From: Stenopsyche tienmushanensis | Lineage: Eukaryota; Arthropoda; Insecta; Trichoptera; Stenopsychidae | DNA length: 64,000 nucleotides | Assembly: GCA_008973525.1 (NCBI GenBank) | Contig: WACJ01000503.1 | Span: forward strand, 1-64,000 | Reading direction: 5' to 3' | Shown here: one piece after another, positions 39,440 to 53,894 of the stretch | Layout of the letters: the number at the start of each line of letters is the position of its first letter | How positions within the stretch are numbered: the stretch's first letter is position 1 | Position numbers and translations under genes: made by a program | Notes under the pieces: generated by a model | Seen by the model: the letters and a program-made list of their open reading frames with translations, nothing else | Told to the model about the DNA's origin: nothing | Databases searched by the model: none

Positions 39440-39700
39440 TTTTGTTATCCCTGATACCATTTCTATTCAACTTATCAAATTTCTTCTTCAAGCCAAGTAA
39501 TCCTTGAATATCTTCGATATTCATATCGTCAAAGCTCTCCTCTCTCGTAGACTTGGAAAGTTCTACTATTGCATCTACTATGTTTTCAACTGGCTCGATT
39601 AAACTTACACGTTAAAATAACTGGTCATAAATTTTTCCAGCATGCATTCAATGTTGACAGTCTTTGGATTTATTTGATGGAAGAAGTTATGAAGGTAATA
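39440..39700 (-). mobile_element. pogo/Tigger-type transposon relic (transposase C-terminus)
   Basis: On the minus strand one frame reads SLIEPVENIVDAIVELSKST then REESFDDMNIEDIQGLLGLK. This corresponds to the conserved region after the DDE domain in pogo/Tigger transposases, where an acidic helix ends in a DI-ELL-like motif. Upstream on the minus strand, in another frame, TVNIECMLEKFMTSYFNV may be the weak remnant of the preceding part. The same pattern recurs in the relic at 7560-8340, implying two old copies of one family. No terminal repeats were identified, and the frame is broken, so it is inactive. Confidence 0.5.
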
Positions 39701-42700
39701 TATTCCAATAATTGATAGATTTATCGTCGAACTTATTAAAAAAACATTGAAAAGTTTCCAATTTATTCAATTTGAAATAAAGTTTTGAAAATATTATATT
39801 TTTCAACATATTATAACCTTAACTTATCTTATCCTTAAGAGTTAGTCAATCTTTCATTGAAATATAAAATATAAAGGAACGGTAGACGGATAAAAATACT
39901 ATTTTAGTATTCGTTTCTGACGACAATGTGATGAAAAAATATTTTATAAATACATTTATGTAATAATGTATTATAAATGATTCCTAGAATTGTCCCCTAT
40001 GATCAATTTTTATTCCTAAGGTCAAATAGAAAATATTCACATTCAATGTGAAACATCCTTTGTAAAGTATTATCCACTTTCTGAGAAACTTATTTCGATG
40101 TCGTATAACATGCAGATCTTCATTCACACTTACAGTATATAACAAGATGCCATCCTTAAAATTTCACAAATGCTTTACAGCAAAGCATTCGATCATCATA
40201 AATGGAAAAATGTTACATATTTTATGTACATGATATAAGATAAAAATGTATGAAAGAATGGAGATGAATTGGTCGGTGTATATATGCAAATGGGTTATAT
40301 TTTTTCAATCAAATTTGAACATTACGCCAATAAGTACTATATGCTTATTAATTTATTATAAAAATCTCATAATTGAAATGGTATTGCAAAACTCTACAAA
40401 ACAATATTCAATGAATATACTCGTATCAAGATTAATGGTGCTTTAAAGCCTTCATTTCGAGCGTAGTTGAGAATAACGTTGTTCAAACTCTATTATTCTA
40501 GCACATATCCATACAATACATTCAAGCATCTATTAGCTTGGATTCAAGTATTTATATACAAAACCGAATATTTATTATATGATAGTTGCTGCTTTTGATA
40601 TTTTTCATTATTAAATTATTAAGGAGGGAGGATCTGTTGATTTTATGGAATTAAGTCTTAATTTAGACGAATTACAATTATTGATTAGAAATATGATTAC
40701 TCAAATCACAAAAGTGATGATGATAAGCATATTCCTTAATTAAGATATTAGTGCTGTTATTTGTTTTTTACAATATGGATTTAAGACTGAATCTTTAAAG
40801 TAAACACCAGAATCTAAGCCACTATACTAAGATTTGGTTTAATTAGGTTTAAGTTTTTTAAAATCATTCACTGCTCCAAATTCCTAGTAATTTTCCCTTT
40901 TATTAGTTTAAAGATACGTTGTGAACTGACAAAAGCGACTTACCGACACTCTGAACCCTTTATTACCAAGACTATGCTCCGTGTTGTGTAGTTTGATTCG
41001 GGAGTTCCGAAATAAACATACATCCACTAATCTGTATTCCTCGGACGAGTTACACGCAGTGTTTCCAGGCGCCCTACCCTTATACACCACGTCCTTCTAA
41101 AAGGCGAAATACCAAGAGGAAGACTAGCCTCATGTGAACGTATACCTGAAAGGGTCTGCTGCAGATGACGAACTACAGGGTCTCCCCCTACTCTATGGTA
41201 CTAGTATCGGTTTCGATCATTCGCAGTATCTAGCCACGGAGATGAGTCTCCATTTGAGCAGAAAGAGCTGTTCTTTCCTATGTGCCATAGGCTGTTGAAA
41301 ATAGTGGTATCGCCTTTTGTACAGATTCTTCCTTCTTCTCCTATAATCGGCAGTTCATGTTAGCTGGGTTACCTCAGCAACCATCGAGGCAGCTTCACTC
41401 CAGGGTTTCAACTGTTGCCCACAAACCTACGCCATCCCCCCTGGGGTTTTATGGGTAAGTACCGTAAAGTGAAACACCCAACCCAATATATTTAAAGATA
41501 TATCCATCATATGTGAACATCTTCTATGCAATGATATAAAATAATTGTTAAATTCATATTTTTATACAAATGTAATATAATTCGGTTGAACGGTTGACGA
41601 CTACATTGAAATTTCATAAGTAACACTTGGTCTGGCAGGCGCTATAGTTCTGAAGGTGACATTATGTATTCATAATAATTAGGCTCTCATTTGAAGGTTA
41701 TAAATTCATAATCGAATTGTCTCCATTTTATTCGAAACTTGAGACGCAATAAAGACGTGCAAATTTTCTTTTAATTTTTTCTCGCTTATCGCTTATGCTT
41801 TTCCGAGCATTCTCCTTCCATTTATTTTTCATAATGCGGAATTTTAATTGTACAATGGAAATTTTCTTTTACCAATTTACATAGATTGAAGGAGAATTTT
41901 AATTTGATTAGGCAAAGTGCTGTATAATGTTGATAAAGTAAATTTGTCACGTACTTTTATTCAAGATGGCAATAATAACTCTCTTTGTTGAATCTAAATC
42001 TATGCAAATGGCCAAAGGAGTTTTTGACAACTTTTTTCCTTTATCCTCGGCTTACATTAGCCACAGAAGTGTGGGAGTCTCCGAATCGACGGATTCGTAA
42101 GAATCAAGATCTCATGACCTAATTAAAAATGTTTCAATTTGGCCGGGCAATAATGCGAGTTCGGGACGGAGGATAATGTTTTTAAAACGGAAACCTGCTC
42201 CTGGTTTGACTGTGCTATATAAATGTAAAATTGTAGTGTTGTCGTTTGGGTAAGGCGGAAGAGGAGAATAAGGATTGTCAGGGGAGCCACTCTACTCTGT
42301 ACGGTCTCCACGTATATAGGTCCCATTGTGTAGATGGCACAAGCAGCTATGGGATTCCTCCTCACATTTGTATTCAGCCAGGACGTTCCACGATAACCTT
42401 AATCTAGGCAAAGTGTCGCACAAAAGTGGCCGTGTCTTTTCTTTGTCTGCTGTCCAACCTGTTTCCGCCTTGTTCACATTATTCAAACTTTGATACAGGA
42501 TCTCTTTTTCAATAGTCTGGGGTTAAGACTCGCCTCCTTGTACAACAAGGATGGCATTCATAAGGGACCTTTTTTTATATACAAAAAATCACCCTGAGTG
42601 ATCTCACTTCAGGGTCTTACTTTGTACATACTTACTGTAATCCCTTGTTCCAGTGGTAGAATTTATCAAAAAACCCACATATCATATACCATATATTTAT

Positions 42701-45700
42701 CATATATCAAAGAGATTTAAAATATTTCCCCTGCGAAAAATCTTCTTTTAAAAGCAACCTATTTATTTGAAATTATTTTTATGGAATTCGTGTATTTTTA
42801 TTTAATTTTTTTCCAAAAATGCGCATGAACTTTTGGACTGATTTTATTTGAATAAAAAATGAAAAATTGGAGTGCAAATACTAGCATATTGTATTTTTTC
42901 AATCGATATGAAAATGTTATTAAACAACTTTTAAGATTTACGAAATAATCTGAATTCCATTTCATATAACCAATAAGTACATTTCCTATATTTTATTGAA
43001 ATTGAAGATCAAATGATAAAGTAAAAAAGAACATCATGAATGGATGCTATTATAAACACTAAAATGAAATCAGAAAATATTAATAATACAATACATTGGT
43101 TCAGAATAAGGATCAATCCTGAAATTACTTTCATCGACTGAAGATGAATTGTGAAATTCATATTAATTACCTGTCATTATAGGCATGGCTTCAAATCGTC
43201 CATACTCTGAAATTTATATAGTGATCTATTCCTGCTGAAAACAATAATTATTAATCAGATCTGAACACGTCTTTGATTTTTCATGGCCACTCGATGTCCC
43301 AAATTATTGACTTTTTTTAAGCACAGTTATTCGTTGATAAACTGCTAAATTGTTCAATTATATCTAATAGGATATGCATTTTTTTCAATATTGGGGAGTG
43401 TCAAGAAACTTTCATTTAAAGTTACACAATAAATGGATCTCATTTTATAAATCGTTCATAGATGACGTTCAATAAGGAACATCACTTTCAGGTATAATAG
43501 CTACTATATAATTGGTAGTACTTGATCTGGTGGATATTTATTATGATTATTTTTAACACAAACCTGATAAAAAAAATGATATACAAAAGTATGAAATATC
43601 CAGCTAAAATACGATATTAAAATCTTCAAACCTAACAAAGTCTCCTCAAATACGCTGTATGTAAATCCCGTGCAAGCGAAGTTTGTGTAGCGTGGATAAG
43701 GCTTTATAATACGTTCAGTATTAGCCGATTAAATTGCTCAAAAGTTATTGTTAGTATACATTTGAGACCTGTACATTTTCTTCGTGACAAATAAGGTAAT
43801 ATCCTGAATGAGGTCTCCGTTCTTCAACGACACGCACGATCCGGGACTTGTAATTGGATTTCATGATTGTAAAAAAAAATCATTTTACGATACTGTTCTG
43901 CAAGGAGATTGCGCTAAAATGCCTGCGATTGATTGGCTATCGATCGTCGCTATTTTATTCTGTATGAAATTTTTCCATTTCCTCCGTTTCGGCACGGCGC
44001 TGCAGACATATATCCTTACCAATAAAGCCACTCAAGCGGCAATCCTGGCAGTAACACTGACACCCTCCTTCCTTTACACTTCTTCTTTCACTGTATTATC
44101 GTTACACTTATATGGGACCCAAAAAGGACTTCTTTTCTATTTTCCATGGGCCTCGCTCGGCTGTGGATATCTAATGGAGATAGCATCTGACTACGATACA
44201 AATGCACACGTGCGTTGATATTTGGAGATTTAGGTACCAATTCAATCATACAATCATCGATTGACATTTTGAGCATATATCCTTCATCATAAATATTTGA
44301 TCACATGCAATAATTGGGAAGTAAATAAGATGTATACATGTTTTTAATAAGGATGTTACAATGTTTTAATGTTTGAATAACATTTTCGACATATAATATT
44401 GGCACATGCGTTTTAATGCACGCTCGATAGCTTGAGTCGTAAATTTCATCATTTTTGAATGCTTTAAAGTAAAATCTACACCGGATGCTGCTCAGATTCT
44501 AGTAGAAAAGTTTGAACCATCACCACCCTATCACATCTCTTCCGCCTGTCTTAAACTTCATCTTTCCACTCTCTCAAGCCCAGACGTCTAACATTAGCCG
44601 CTTTACTACCCGTCCATTCAAAATGATGCTATCCATTGCATCGATTTCCATCTTTTTCTAAATAGCATGATGGCTTCTGCGCATTCCTCTTACGCGTTTC
44701 ATCGATTGAAAGCTTTGAATTTTGACCTATTCTCTCGGTGCTTAATATTTTAAACAAGTGATATAATTTTGTACTTAAAAATACTATGATGGCTTATTTT
44801 CACTAGCGAAAGATATTCGCCTAAGCAGAGACTGCATTAAAAAGCTTCCGTGAAGATTTCAAATTGAATATCCGTTCCATCTGAAATAAAGTGGTACATT
44901 TAGATGGATCAATTTTACATTAATAATTTTTAAGCTTTTAAAGACTTTTCTAGTTTTAAAAACACTATCTATTAAATGTTTTAACAGATTTAAGATTTTA
45001 ACAATACATTTCTATAGGGTCTTTAAATAAGGACGTTCGATTTTTAAATGCGTATAAAACAAATAATGTATGAGATAAATAATGTTTTGTGGCATTAATA
45101 TAACTTCGTTCAAATATCAGCCGAAGATTTCGATGACTGTCGCATAAATGCAATGCAAATGTATTTTTTTCTACAATCTTCGCGAACCTGAAACTTAACA
45201 TAGATGTTAGGTCACTCTCACGTGTGGAATATCATAAAATGTTTCATATGAGACTTCATCTCGGAAAGAAGGTCGTATAAATACATGGCTTAGCCCTTCT
45301 TAGCAACTTTGTATCCTTCTTATTGTATTAAGGGGTACATCCTGTGCCACAGACCGCACATATACTTATTCAAATTTTATTCGTATCCCTTTGCTGGAAT
45401 TCTTCCATCTGCTCCGCGATAGAATTCAAATTTGATTGGACGCCATTCCAGTGTACTGTTTATGGACCACGAGGACGCTCTCATGTTTACACATCACCAT
45501 CTCAGACTCATCTTATGCTAAATATGCCAGAGGACCTTTCCCATAAAGCATGCCATCAAATTTTAGTTCGTTCTAAAGTCAGCCGTTAGTATCCCGGAGG
45601 AGATCCCATGAGGGTTATACTCAAAATTTAAAAGGGCACAATTGAGAAATTGGTTTTAATCCTATCGTGAAATAGTACATTTATTCTTTGAACGTAAAAT

Positions 45701-46095
45701 GTGAGACGTTTGATAAAAATAGACGAAAAGAATGTCATAATTGTGAGTGATCTGGAATGATGTAATTAAAAATATGACAGGATGAATTCTCGCTTATGCC
45801 AAGTTTTCCTATAGTGATTAAAACAAGTTAGATTCTTGATTGGATAAGGTGTTTGTAATTTAAAAAAGAAAGCAATTGGATGAATGTAAAAGAAAATTGT
45901 CATAAATTGGAATATATGTGATTAACATATAAGTAAAACCCAATATGATTTTCGTTTTATTGCTTGATCGTTTTTGGAGATTAGTTGCATTTAGGCTGCT
46001 GCATGCAGAAGACGTGTTATGTGCTCTTTTGGTGACTAAATTCATCAAATATAAATTGTGATTTTTAAAATTCAAATTTTACAACTCAATTTACA
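39701..46095. other. Intron 4, third part, with unclassified GC-rich blocks
   Basis: No Ig exon is present. Two blocks stand out by higher GC content and longer frames: about 40905-41470 and about 42050-42620. They look like pieces of a repeat or retroelement, but I find no reverse transcriptase, transposase or terminal repeat. A small hairpin (ACCCTGA/TCAGGGT) lies at about 42592-42616. The 136-codon + strand frame at 43808-44218 is open and partly hydrophobic, with no recognisable family. The block at 45340-45620 is also GC-richer and unassigned. Confidence 0.4.
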
Positions 46096-46992
46096 ATGGA
46101 TCGATTTTCGCCGAGTAAAGAATTTATTTGAAATGTAATGCTTTATCATTTTCAAAAAAGAGGCTGAAACGCGCTATTAAAAATATTTACGATGTTTTGG
46201 TCGATATTTTAAGTGTTCGCAAATATCAAAACTGGTTCCAGAAATTTTGATTTAAAAAATTGGCCTGGAAGTGGAAGACTTCGTAAGGTGGATGACGCCA
46301 CACTGACTGCTGAAATCGAAAGTAATCCAGTTTTAGGCGATTTAATAGCTGAAGATAAGAAATGAGTCCATTACTCTAATTATGGACGCAAAAAATAATC
46401 GCTATCGAAGGCTATCTAGCAAAACAGACCCCTAAGGCTTGACAAAAAAAAATATTTTGTCTATTTGGTGGGATTACAAAGGTAACATTCATTTTGAAAC
46501 ACTTAAACATAGACAAAAAATAAACAAAATACTCTATTATAAACAATTAGGTCGTTTAGCGGCGGAAATACAAAAAACAACCCTCTCTCCTGCATCGAAG
46601 ACAAATGTTTTTACAACATGATATTGCTTGCCCCCAAATGGCAGAAATAAGGCGGGTAAAATTCCACTAACAGCCTTAAATGGAAGACAATTTGACATCC
46701 TCCTTATTCTTCAGACATCGCTCCATTGAATTTTCATCTTTTTAGATCTATACAGTATTATTTGGTTGGGAAAAATTACAAAATAAACGATGAGGTCAAA
46801 AATGGACTTTTAGAATATTATCGTTCAATGCCCATGGTGTTTTACGACAAAGGCATTAAAATGTTACCAGATAGATACAGAGAAGTTATATTTAACGATG
46901 GAAATTACATTTTGTAACAATATGTTAAAAATTAAAATAATATGAGCATTTAAATATTTCAGTAAAAAACGAAAATATTTATGGGTACATCT
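46096..46992 (+). mobile_element. Mariner-type transposon copy, degraded
   Basis: Sister of the copy at 25580-26560, in the opposite orientation. The transposase start is preserved (ATG at 46096: MDRFSPSKEF), then a stop. Further pieces are SRNFDLKNWPGSGRLRKVDD then ATLTAEIESNPVLG (helix-turn-helix), a stretch containing WWDYKGNIHFETLKHRQKIN (46459-46530), FHLFRSIQYYLVGKNYKIND in the catalytic part, and the C-terminus GIKMLPDRYREVIFNDGNYI ending at 46917. The right end (about 46968-46992, CGAAAATATTTATGGGTACA then TC) resembles the right terminus of the short element at 32560-32586. The left terminus was not found. About 820 bp separate start and stop against about 1040 in an intact gene, so deletions have occurred. 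Confidence 0.75.
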
Positions 46993-49900
46993 TATATATT
47001 GGATATAGTTATTTATTTATTTCTAATATTTGAACATGTATATTTTAAAAATATATGAACTAATTCGAGGCACAAGTTTTTATTGCTATATTCTTCATCA
47101 ATTAATCCCAATATCGGTCAGATAGGTGAGTGGGTCGTGGTTAAATGCTTTTGGGGTTGGTTCGAAATCTGATTATAATACATCCATTCACAAATCATTG
47201 AGCTGCTCTTGAACCCCAATTTAGGCAAAACTAATTTGGATACTCGACGAAATTTTGCACGTTTTTGAGAGCTTATTGAATAGCAATTTTGTTGTCCAAT
47301 GTTAGCACCCACAAAGCAATCTATAACATAATTCTAAAACTGTTTTCGGCCGAACGTGCCATAAATCCTGTTTTGCAATATGAAACTCTATATCCACGAT
47401 ATTGACTTTCTCTGAAATGCAATCGGCTGCATCGTTCGACTCCGGCTCTATTTATCCTTTTCCCGGCACTGAGGACGAAATAATCTGCTTATCCATAACA
47501 CGTACTTTCAACGATGGTCTATCGAAAATATAAAATCGTACGTGTCGATCCGGTTCTGTAATGGAACGACAGAATACAGTATGACCAAACTAACTTATAT
47601 TCGCTTCTTATTGAAGATTTTTGATTCTCATATCATTACGCCCCCAAGCACTATTCAAACCAATGACAAAAAAATTAAATTCTGTATCATAAATGAGCTA
47701 AACATTCAGGTTTACATTCATTTTTGGATTCAACTCAAAAAAAAAAAAAAAAAATTTATGAAGCTTTAAGAATTTATGAAAATTATTATAAAATGTCGTT
47801 TATTGACACAATATTTTAAGAAAATATTTATAAATTATGTTAAAAAAAATTTAAACCTTCAAAATTATTAATAATTGAAATATTTTTAAGGTTTAAGTTT
47901 TTATAATAAGACTTATATGAATAGCTTCAAACCAAGAAAAGGAAAAACTCTACCTGCTGTTTTACTACACATTATTCATGCTACATTGATGACTAATTGT
48001 GAATAGTATAAATTCAAGATAAAAATATAATACTTTTCTTCTTTATGTGTATGACAGTAGTATATTACAATATAAAATCTCCCAGTCTCAATAAAATCTC
48101 TTAAGATCTTATCTTATATAATCAAGTTAAATTTACTAGTATATATGGGATCAAAACGTACTGTTAAATTTATACGGAATGAATAAAATAAAGCCTTATT
48201 GTTCAGCAGACCAAATATCCGGATAGCAAGAGGTAATAAGATAAGATTCAACTAGGGAAAATAAACGTTTATAGGTTCGATATTAATTTATTATAAAATT
48301 CAAGTTGTAAAAGTTTTTTTTAGGAATAAAATGTATTATAAATGATTTTTCGATTTTTAATAAAATTCCATAGATATTTTTTTGTAAATTGTAAATTTAT
48401 AAATTTGAAGTTATAGCAAAACGACAGTATATCATTTAGAACACATTTCTGTATAATATTTTTTATACACTTTAGTCACTGCACCATGGAGCTTTCGAAT
48501 CCCACATAGACCATCGCAGTAATGTAATTCTTTTCGGGCCCATATGTGAGCTGTGAGAAAAATGTATCGGCTTACGTGAAAAAAAATATATACGGAAGGC
48601 GATAGTTGTCCCCAAAAAACGCCTTTATGAGATTGAATGTATTTTAATACTGTCCCAGTGTACCCACTTCTTCCCTATCCCTTTTATTTTTGTCCCATTT
48701 TATTACAAATTCTGCAGTAGTAGTAAGCGATTTATCCCATAAAAGACATCTTCTAAGCTTATTTAAGAATTTCTCCTTTTTATGTAACTTGTACTCTCAC
48801 CGTTGGACGAGATACAACACTGTTTCAAAGTACTGCGTGACTTTTGATTTTGGTGCCTTCGAAATAACGCAGTTATTTTCTTCGCGAATAAATTAAGCTA
48901 CGGACTAAAATTTAGAATAATGTAATAGTGATATCTAATTATTTATTGGTCTATTAAAAATAATAGACTTATACTTGTATCAAATATATAGGAGTAAAAA
49001 ATATGTTTTAAAATAAGTAACTTTTGCAGTTTATTCTATGGGAATATTGCCGACCACTTTGCATAGATTTTATAGGATATATATTATTAAGGATATGATC
49101 GCCAATCACACCTGTAGATTTGAACTCAAGAAAATTAAGTTACGAATTCAATCGCAAAATCATGGGACTACCACAAGTAAATGGCTTTCATTTGTGACTG
49201 CACATAGAAAACTAATTAATTGAAAAAATAATAATGACATAAATTATCATCGTCATCATCATTATTAGATGTACTTCAATTTTTTTCATTTAAAAATATT
49301 TTGTATGACCAGTCTTTTTTAAGTTAAATTATATCATTACATTAAATACTTCTCTGGCGATTGGATACGTTTTTCTCTCGGACTGTTATGTAGCCTAATG
49401 AATAAGGTAGATGTGGACGGGTGTCAAACATCTTTATTAGCCACAAGAGAGAAAATGACCGTGGGAAGGACGTCTTCCCGCAATCAAGGCTAACCAATGA
49501 CTTCTTCTGACTCCCACCTTTTATGCGTCAAATCAGTCCCAACTAGTATCGGTACACATTCAAGAAGCGATCGGTCGGTATTGTACACGCAATGTATTCA
49601 CAACGCCACTGCGCCTAAAGATATATATAAGATGTTTTCGTTAATTTGGCCGTTAATGACTGCTTATAATCTTTATTTGGTTTATCTTTGATGTTGGTAA
49701 TATTGATAAATTTAACAGTCATGAAAATAACACTCAGTTAATATCCTTAAGATGTAAATCGATCGTTTGAGAGTCTAAATATTTATAGCATCGAAACGAA
49801 CATGATATACTTTCAAAGTGTCATATTCGTCCTTTAATCATATAAAATTGAATACACTAAGAGGAGCTTTTTGTGGATGAAAAATAAACGTAATGGACGA

Positions 49901-52429
49901 CATTCAAGCCGGCACCTCTAAAGCCCCATTTAAAAATTGTGTATATAAGTTAATTTCATATTTTGTCGGAAAATTCCGTAATTTGCTGAGTGTCAACAAA
50001 AGTGAGGCAACGTGTGCCAAATATCAGATTTTTTATGGACTTATAAAATACAATTGGAGCTCTTCGGAGGGGGGTCATTTGTAAAAATTTCCAACAGAAC
50101 CATATACGCGGGGTGGCAGAATTACACCATTATGGATATTTATAGCCCCTCAATGTTTCGCGGAATGCTGGAAATCGCTATGGTTGAAATTGTCAACCCT
50201 TTTGTTCCTAATATATAGCCTATTTATTTTTCGCGCATAATCCTTATTCATGCATATTGACATTCGAATTTCGTCGAAAGTTATGTTTTATTTTTGACAA
50301 TGGGCTCTCCAATTACAAATGTCATTGCTCTTTAGAGTGATCAAAATAAATCATTTGCACCATTATTTCAAAAATCTTCACAAAATTCCTCACCATTTCA
50401 TCCATAATTCAGTTCAATGAATTTTGAAGCGTTTACTGTTAGTAAATATTGTTATAGGTATATAGAGAGCTATTGTATAATATTTAAGGAACCAATACAG
50501 AATTGTGAAATTATAAAGTTATAATCAATAAACTGTCAAAGTTAAATAAGTTTATGAGTTTTCACGGTCAGGATACGCTTTAATAAAAAAAGTTTCCCAG
50601 AAAATTTTGTGCCGTATATTCGCACTCAATAGCACAGTGCAACAACCAATTTATGGCAAGATTTATGGCCAAATATCCCACAAAAAGGGTTTTTTTATCA
50701 CTCCGGTATAATATTAATCAAAAATCTTAAAAATCTTCAAGAAGATACTTTGACTGATACAAATATATGTGTAAATCAGAGTTTGATTAATCTCATAAGA
50801 ATAAAATGACATAGAAACGGGAAAGTAATACATTTTTTAACGTTTGCAACAATATTTATTTAAAACAATGAATTTCAATGTATTCATTTAGTGATGAATA
50901 TTTGACAGAATAAAGAAATAATGTTTAGAGGGATGAAATCTGATAAATACGGTAAATAGGACTTAATTTTTAAACCAAACTCTTATTAAGCGACCAACAT
51001 TAAAGACTTATTTTTATCTCGTTGAAGAATAATCATATTTTTATTTTTAAAAAACTCTATTCGTTGATAATATATTACTGCTTGGTTGAAATAACCAGTT
51101 TCAAGCAATTCAAAATAAATTATTCTGATGATATGTCATTCATACACAGTGAAGAAATATGTTTTTCTTAATGTTGACTTAAGGGTAAGTATCTATCCAG
51201 AAACAGGCTTTTTTAAATAGATCTTATCATTATAAGTGGAAATTCATTATCTTGTCTAGGTTTAATTTTTGAATAAGATCATACAAAAATAATGATAAAA
51301 AATATTCTAAGCAAAAACAATTAATTCATAGATCTCAATTGCAAAGGACGTAAGAAACACGTATTACATATATAGGACTATAAAAGCATAAGACTCAAAA
51401 TTTAAACACATTGAATTCCTCCTCCCATTGTTCCTTATCAAATGTAACACTACTAAAGTAATCCTACTGCAAAATTAATCTAAAAGAGCAATGTTTTAAT
51501 ATGGATCGTGGGGAGAGGGGTTAATAAAGAAACAGACTTGTATTTACAATTACTCCAAAGTTTTTCTGAAAAAACGATATTACTTTAAGGTACCACTTTA
51601 AATATTGCAGAGACTATTAGAGAACTTTATAAAATTTTCACGTCTCGGGTCAAACACAGTAGTAACAAATTTTACTCAATTAGTTCTGAATTTCTAACTT
51701 ATCATCGATAATGTTTAATTAACTAACCATATATGCTTAAGTATCATTTATTAAATAGTTTTCGTAACAAGTTTCTTCGGCTTTAAAATATTTCTAGCTT
51801 CGTCATTGCAAATAAATAATGATCGTTTTGGCTTGAAAATATTTTGTAAATTAAGTTGGAAAACGTTTTTATTGAAAGCTCTTCGAACTTCGTCCTCAAA
51901 AAGCTTAATAAATTTTCATAACGCCAATAATTTTCTAAAATCAGAAAATCAGCGTAAAACTTAAGACTATCGATCAGATAATACTTTCAATTTTCTTATT
52001 TATTCGCATGGTGGAATTTTAAACTAATTATTTAATTCAACTTGTATTTTGCAAGCTTTATTGATACTCAAATATGTACAAATCTTTCGTGTTAGAACAG
52101 ATATATGAATGTGCAATTGGGGAATGTAAATATTTATTTTGTAAAATAAAATTTAAATCTTGGATTTTCTCGGGGTGAAGATTCAACATCTGCGATAAAA
52201 GTTTGTCTTGAACGAAGCAAACTAGAGGAATAAAAAGAAAAATGGGTATGCCATTTGATGTCGGTAATCTGTAGATTTAGTTCTAAAATATCATTATATC
52301 AAGTATTTTTTTGTAAAAAACATAGCTAAATTTTAAAATGTCTATTTTGAAAAAAAAAATCAGGAAAAACTACCTGTAATGTTTATGTAGCTAAATTAGG
52401 TGACGTTTTTATTAGACAGGAAGCCTTTT
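46993..52429. other. Intron 4, fourth part
   Basis: No exon or classified element. The block at 47110-47560 is somewhat GC-richer and unassigned; it runs towards an A-tract at 47737-47754. The block at 49380-49620 is also GC-richer with no identity. The remainder is AT-rich. Confidence 0.45.
47737..47754 (+). repeat. 18-base poly(A) tract
   Basis: An uninterrupted run of 18 A. It could mark the 3' end of a + strand retroposed sequence occupying part of 47100-47736, but I found no flanking duplication and no recognisable source, so it may be only a homopolymer. Confidence 0.6.
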
Positions 52430-52690
52430 ATTGATTTTAAAACCTCTGTTAAACAATCAAGCATTAAGTTCATGTGTTATCAAAGGCAAGAAAGAGCCAA
52501 CAGTTCATTGGATGGAAAATAAAAAGACAGATCTATTTGCAAAATGGTTTAACAAGAGCTCTGTTCCTGAAGTTCAAAGATATATAAAGTAAAAGGGTCT
52601 TGAATTCAAAGTACTTTTAGTTGTCGATAATGTGTCCGGTCATTCTTTTGTGGAATATCGAAATACTCAACAGTTGTTTTTTTAATTCAA
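52430..52690 (+). mobile_element. pogo/Tigger-type transposase relic (DDE domain)
   Basis: The + strand decodes to CVIKGKKEPTVHWMENKKTD, then LFAKWFNKSSVPEVQRYIK, one stop, and KGLEFKVLLVVDNVSGHSFV. This is the middle of the DDE domain of pogo/Tigger (jerky-related) transposases. The FxxWF....PEV block and the DNxxGH motif, with its catalytic aspartate at about 52625-52627, are in the right order and spacing. Sequence beyond 52690 no longer matches. It is sense to the Ig gene and lies in intron 4. Only about 80 codons remain, with at least one stop, and no terminal repeats were seen. Confidence 0.65.
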
Positions 52691-53862
52691 GTAACACAAC
52701 TTCCTTGATTCAATCATTCGATTTGTATTGGCTTCAACTAAAATTACCACATAACGTGATATTTTTAATATGTTTTAATGGTTTTATTATACATTGAATT
52801 GATTGTGTTCCTTTGGTTATTAATCGATCTAAACGCTATGTCAAAAGGAAAAAAAAATACAATCATAATATAAGAAGCTATATTTTAAACCATATTTTCC
52901 TAAAATGTGATCCTAATTGCGATGGAAGAATTTATAAATTCGTTTGAAATATTATCTAATTTGAATTTATTTTAATAATTATTAAGGTCCCCCAACCCCT
53001 AGAATTCCCAAACGCGGTTACGGCTCCATTTCGAGAATATTAGCGAAATGTTCCAATTTATAGAATTCTAAAAATTATTATAAAAACGAACTGAAAAAAT
53101 GCTGTGAATATAACGTGTCAATAAAAAAATATTCTACAACTCGCTTGTTGCTACTTTTCATACTGGGGTGGATAAATTATTGAACGAGACCCTTAATTCA
53201 TCCATAAACCACTATTAAAATGAATGAAGTTATGCAGCCATGATATTGTTTTACATTGTTAAAATATTGTAAATCGTATATGAATGGTTGAATACATTTT
53301 CAGTATAAAGTATCATGCCGCAACATTAACGATGAATTATTTCGTTAATTTTCTATGAATTGACAGAACTACCAACTGTTTAAAACACACAATCCAAACT
53401 GTTTTTCCATCATACTATCGAAGTCCATGATTTGTTTAATATGGCATGTTTATTGAGCTAATTGTATACGGGGAAGGGTTCAAATATTTATATTACATGT
53501 GGTTTACCTATTTGCCAAATATTCGGCTGTATATTGCCGTTATAAAGTAAACTGTGAGTTTACCCATGGTTCGGTCGATTTTCATATGTTGAAGTGTTTG
53601 AAAGATAAACGACCTAACATAAATATCTCTCCGCCACAAATTTTATATACGTACATCCGCCGATACCTTTTATTTCACGTCCCCGCTCGAATCGAAGCAA
53701 TTTCAAGCCTTTGAAGCGCATTTTCACATATTCATTACTCGAACAATACATTTTTACCTATCGTGCTTTGCGAAACACTAATTTTATCCGTGCACTCACT
53801 ATACTTATGAATCCATTGTCCATTGATTTTGACAAAAAGTCTTTGCTCATTTTTTTTAGCTA

Positions 53863-53894
53863 TAGGCTTTCGGAGCTCTAGGCTTTCGGAGCTC
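53863..53894. repeat. Perfect tandem duplication of 16 bp
   Basis: TAGGCTTTCGGAGCTC occurs twice head to tail with no mismatch (53863-53878, 53879-53894). It looks like a recent local slippage or repair duplication. Confidence 0.9.

Noticed and set aside
43808..44218. 136-codon + strand frame with hydrophobic stretches
   Set aside because: It could read as a small membrane protein, but it lies in an intron with no promoter or homologue I recognise. Left unannotated.
49380..49620. Possible solo LTR beginning TGTTATGTAG
   Set aside because: No matching end, target duplication or primer-binding site could be found.
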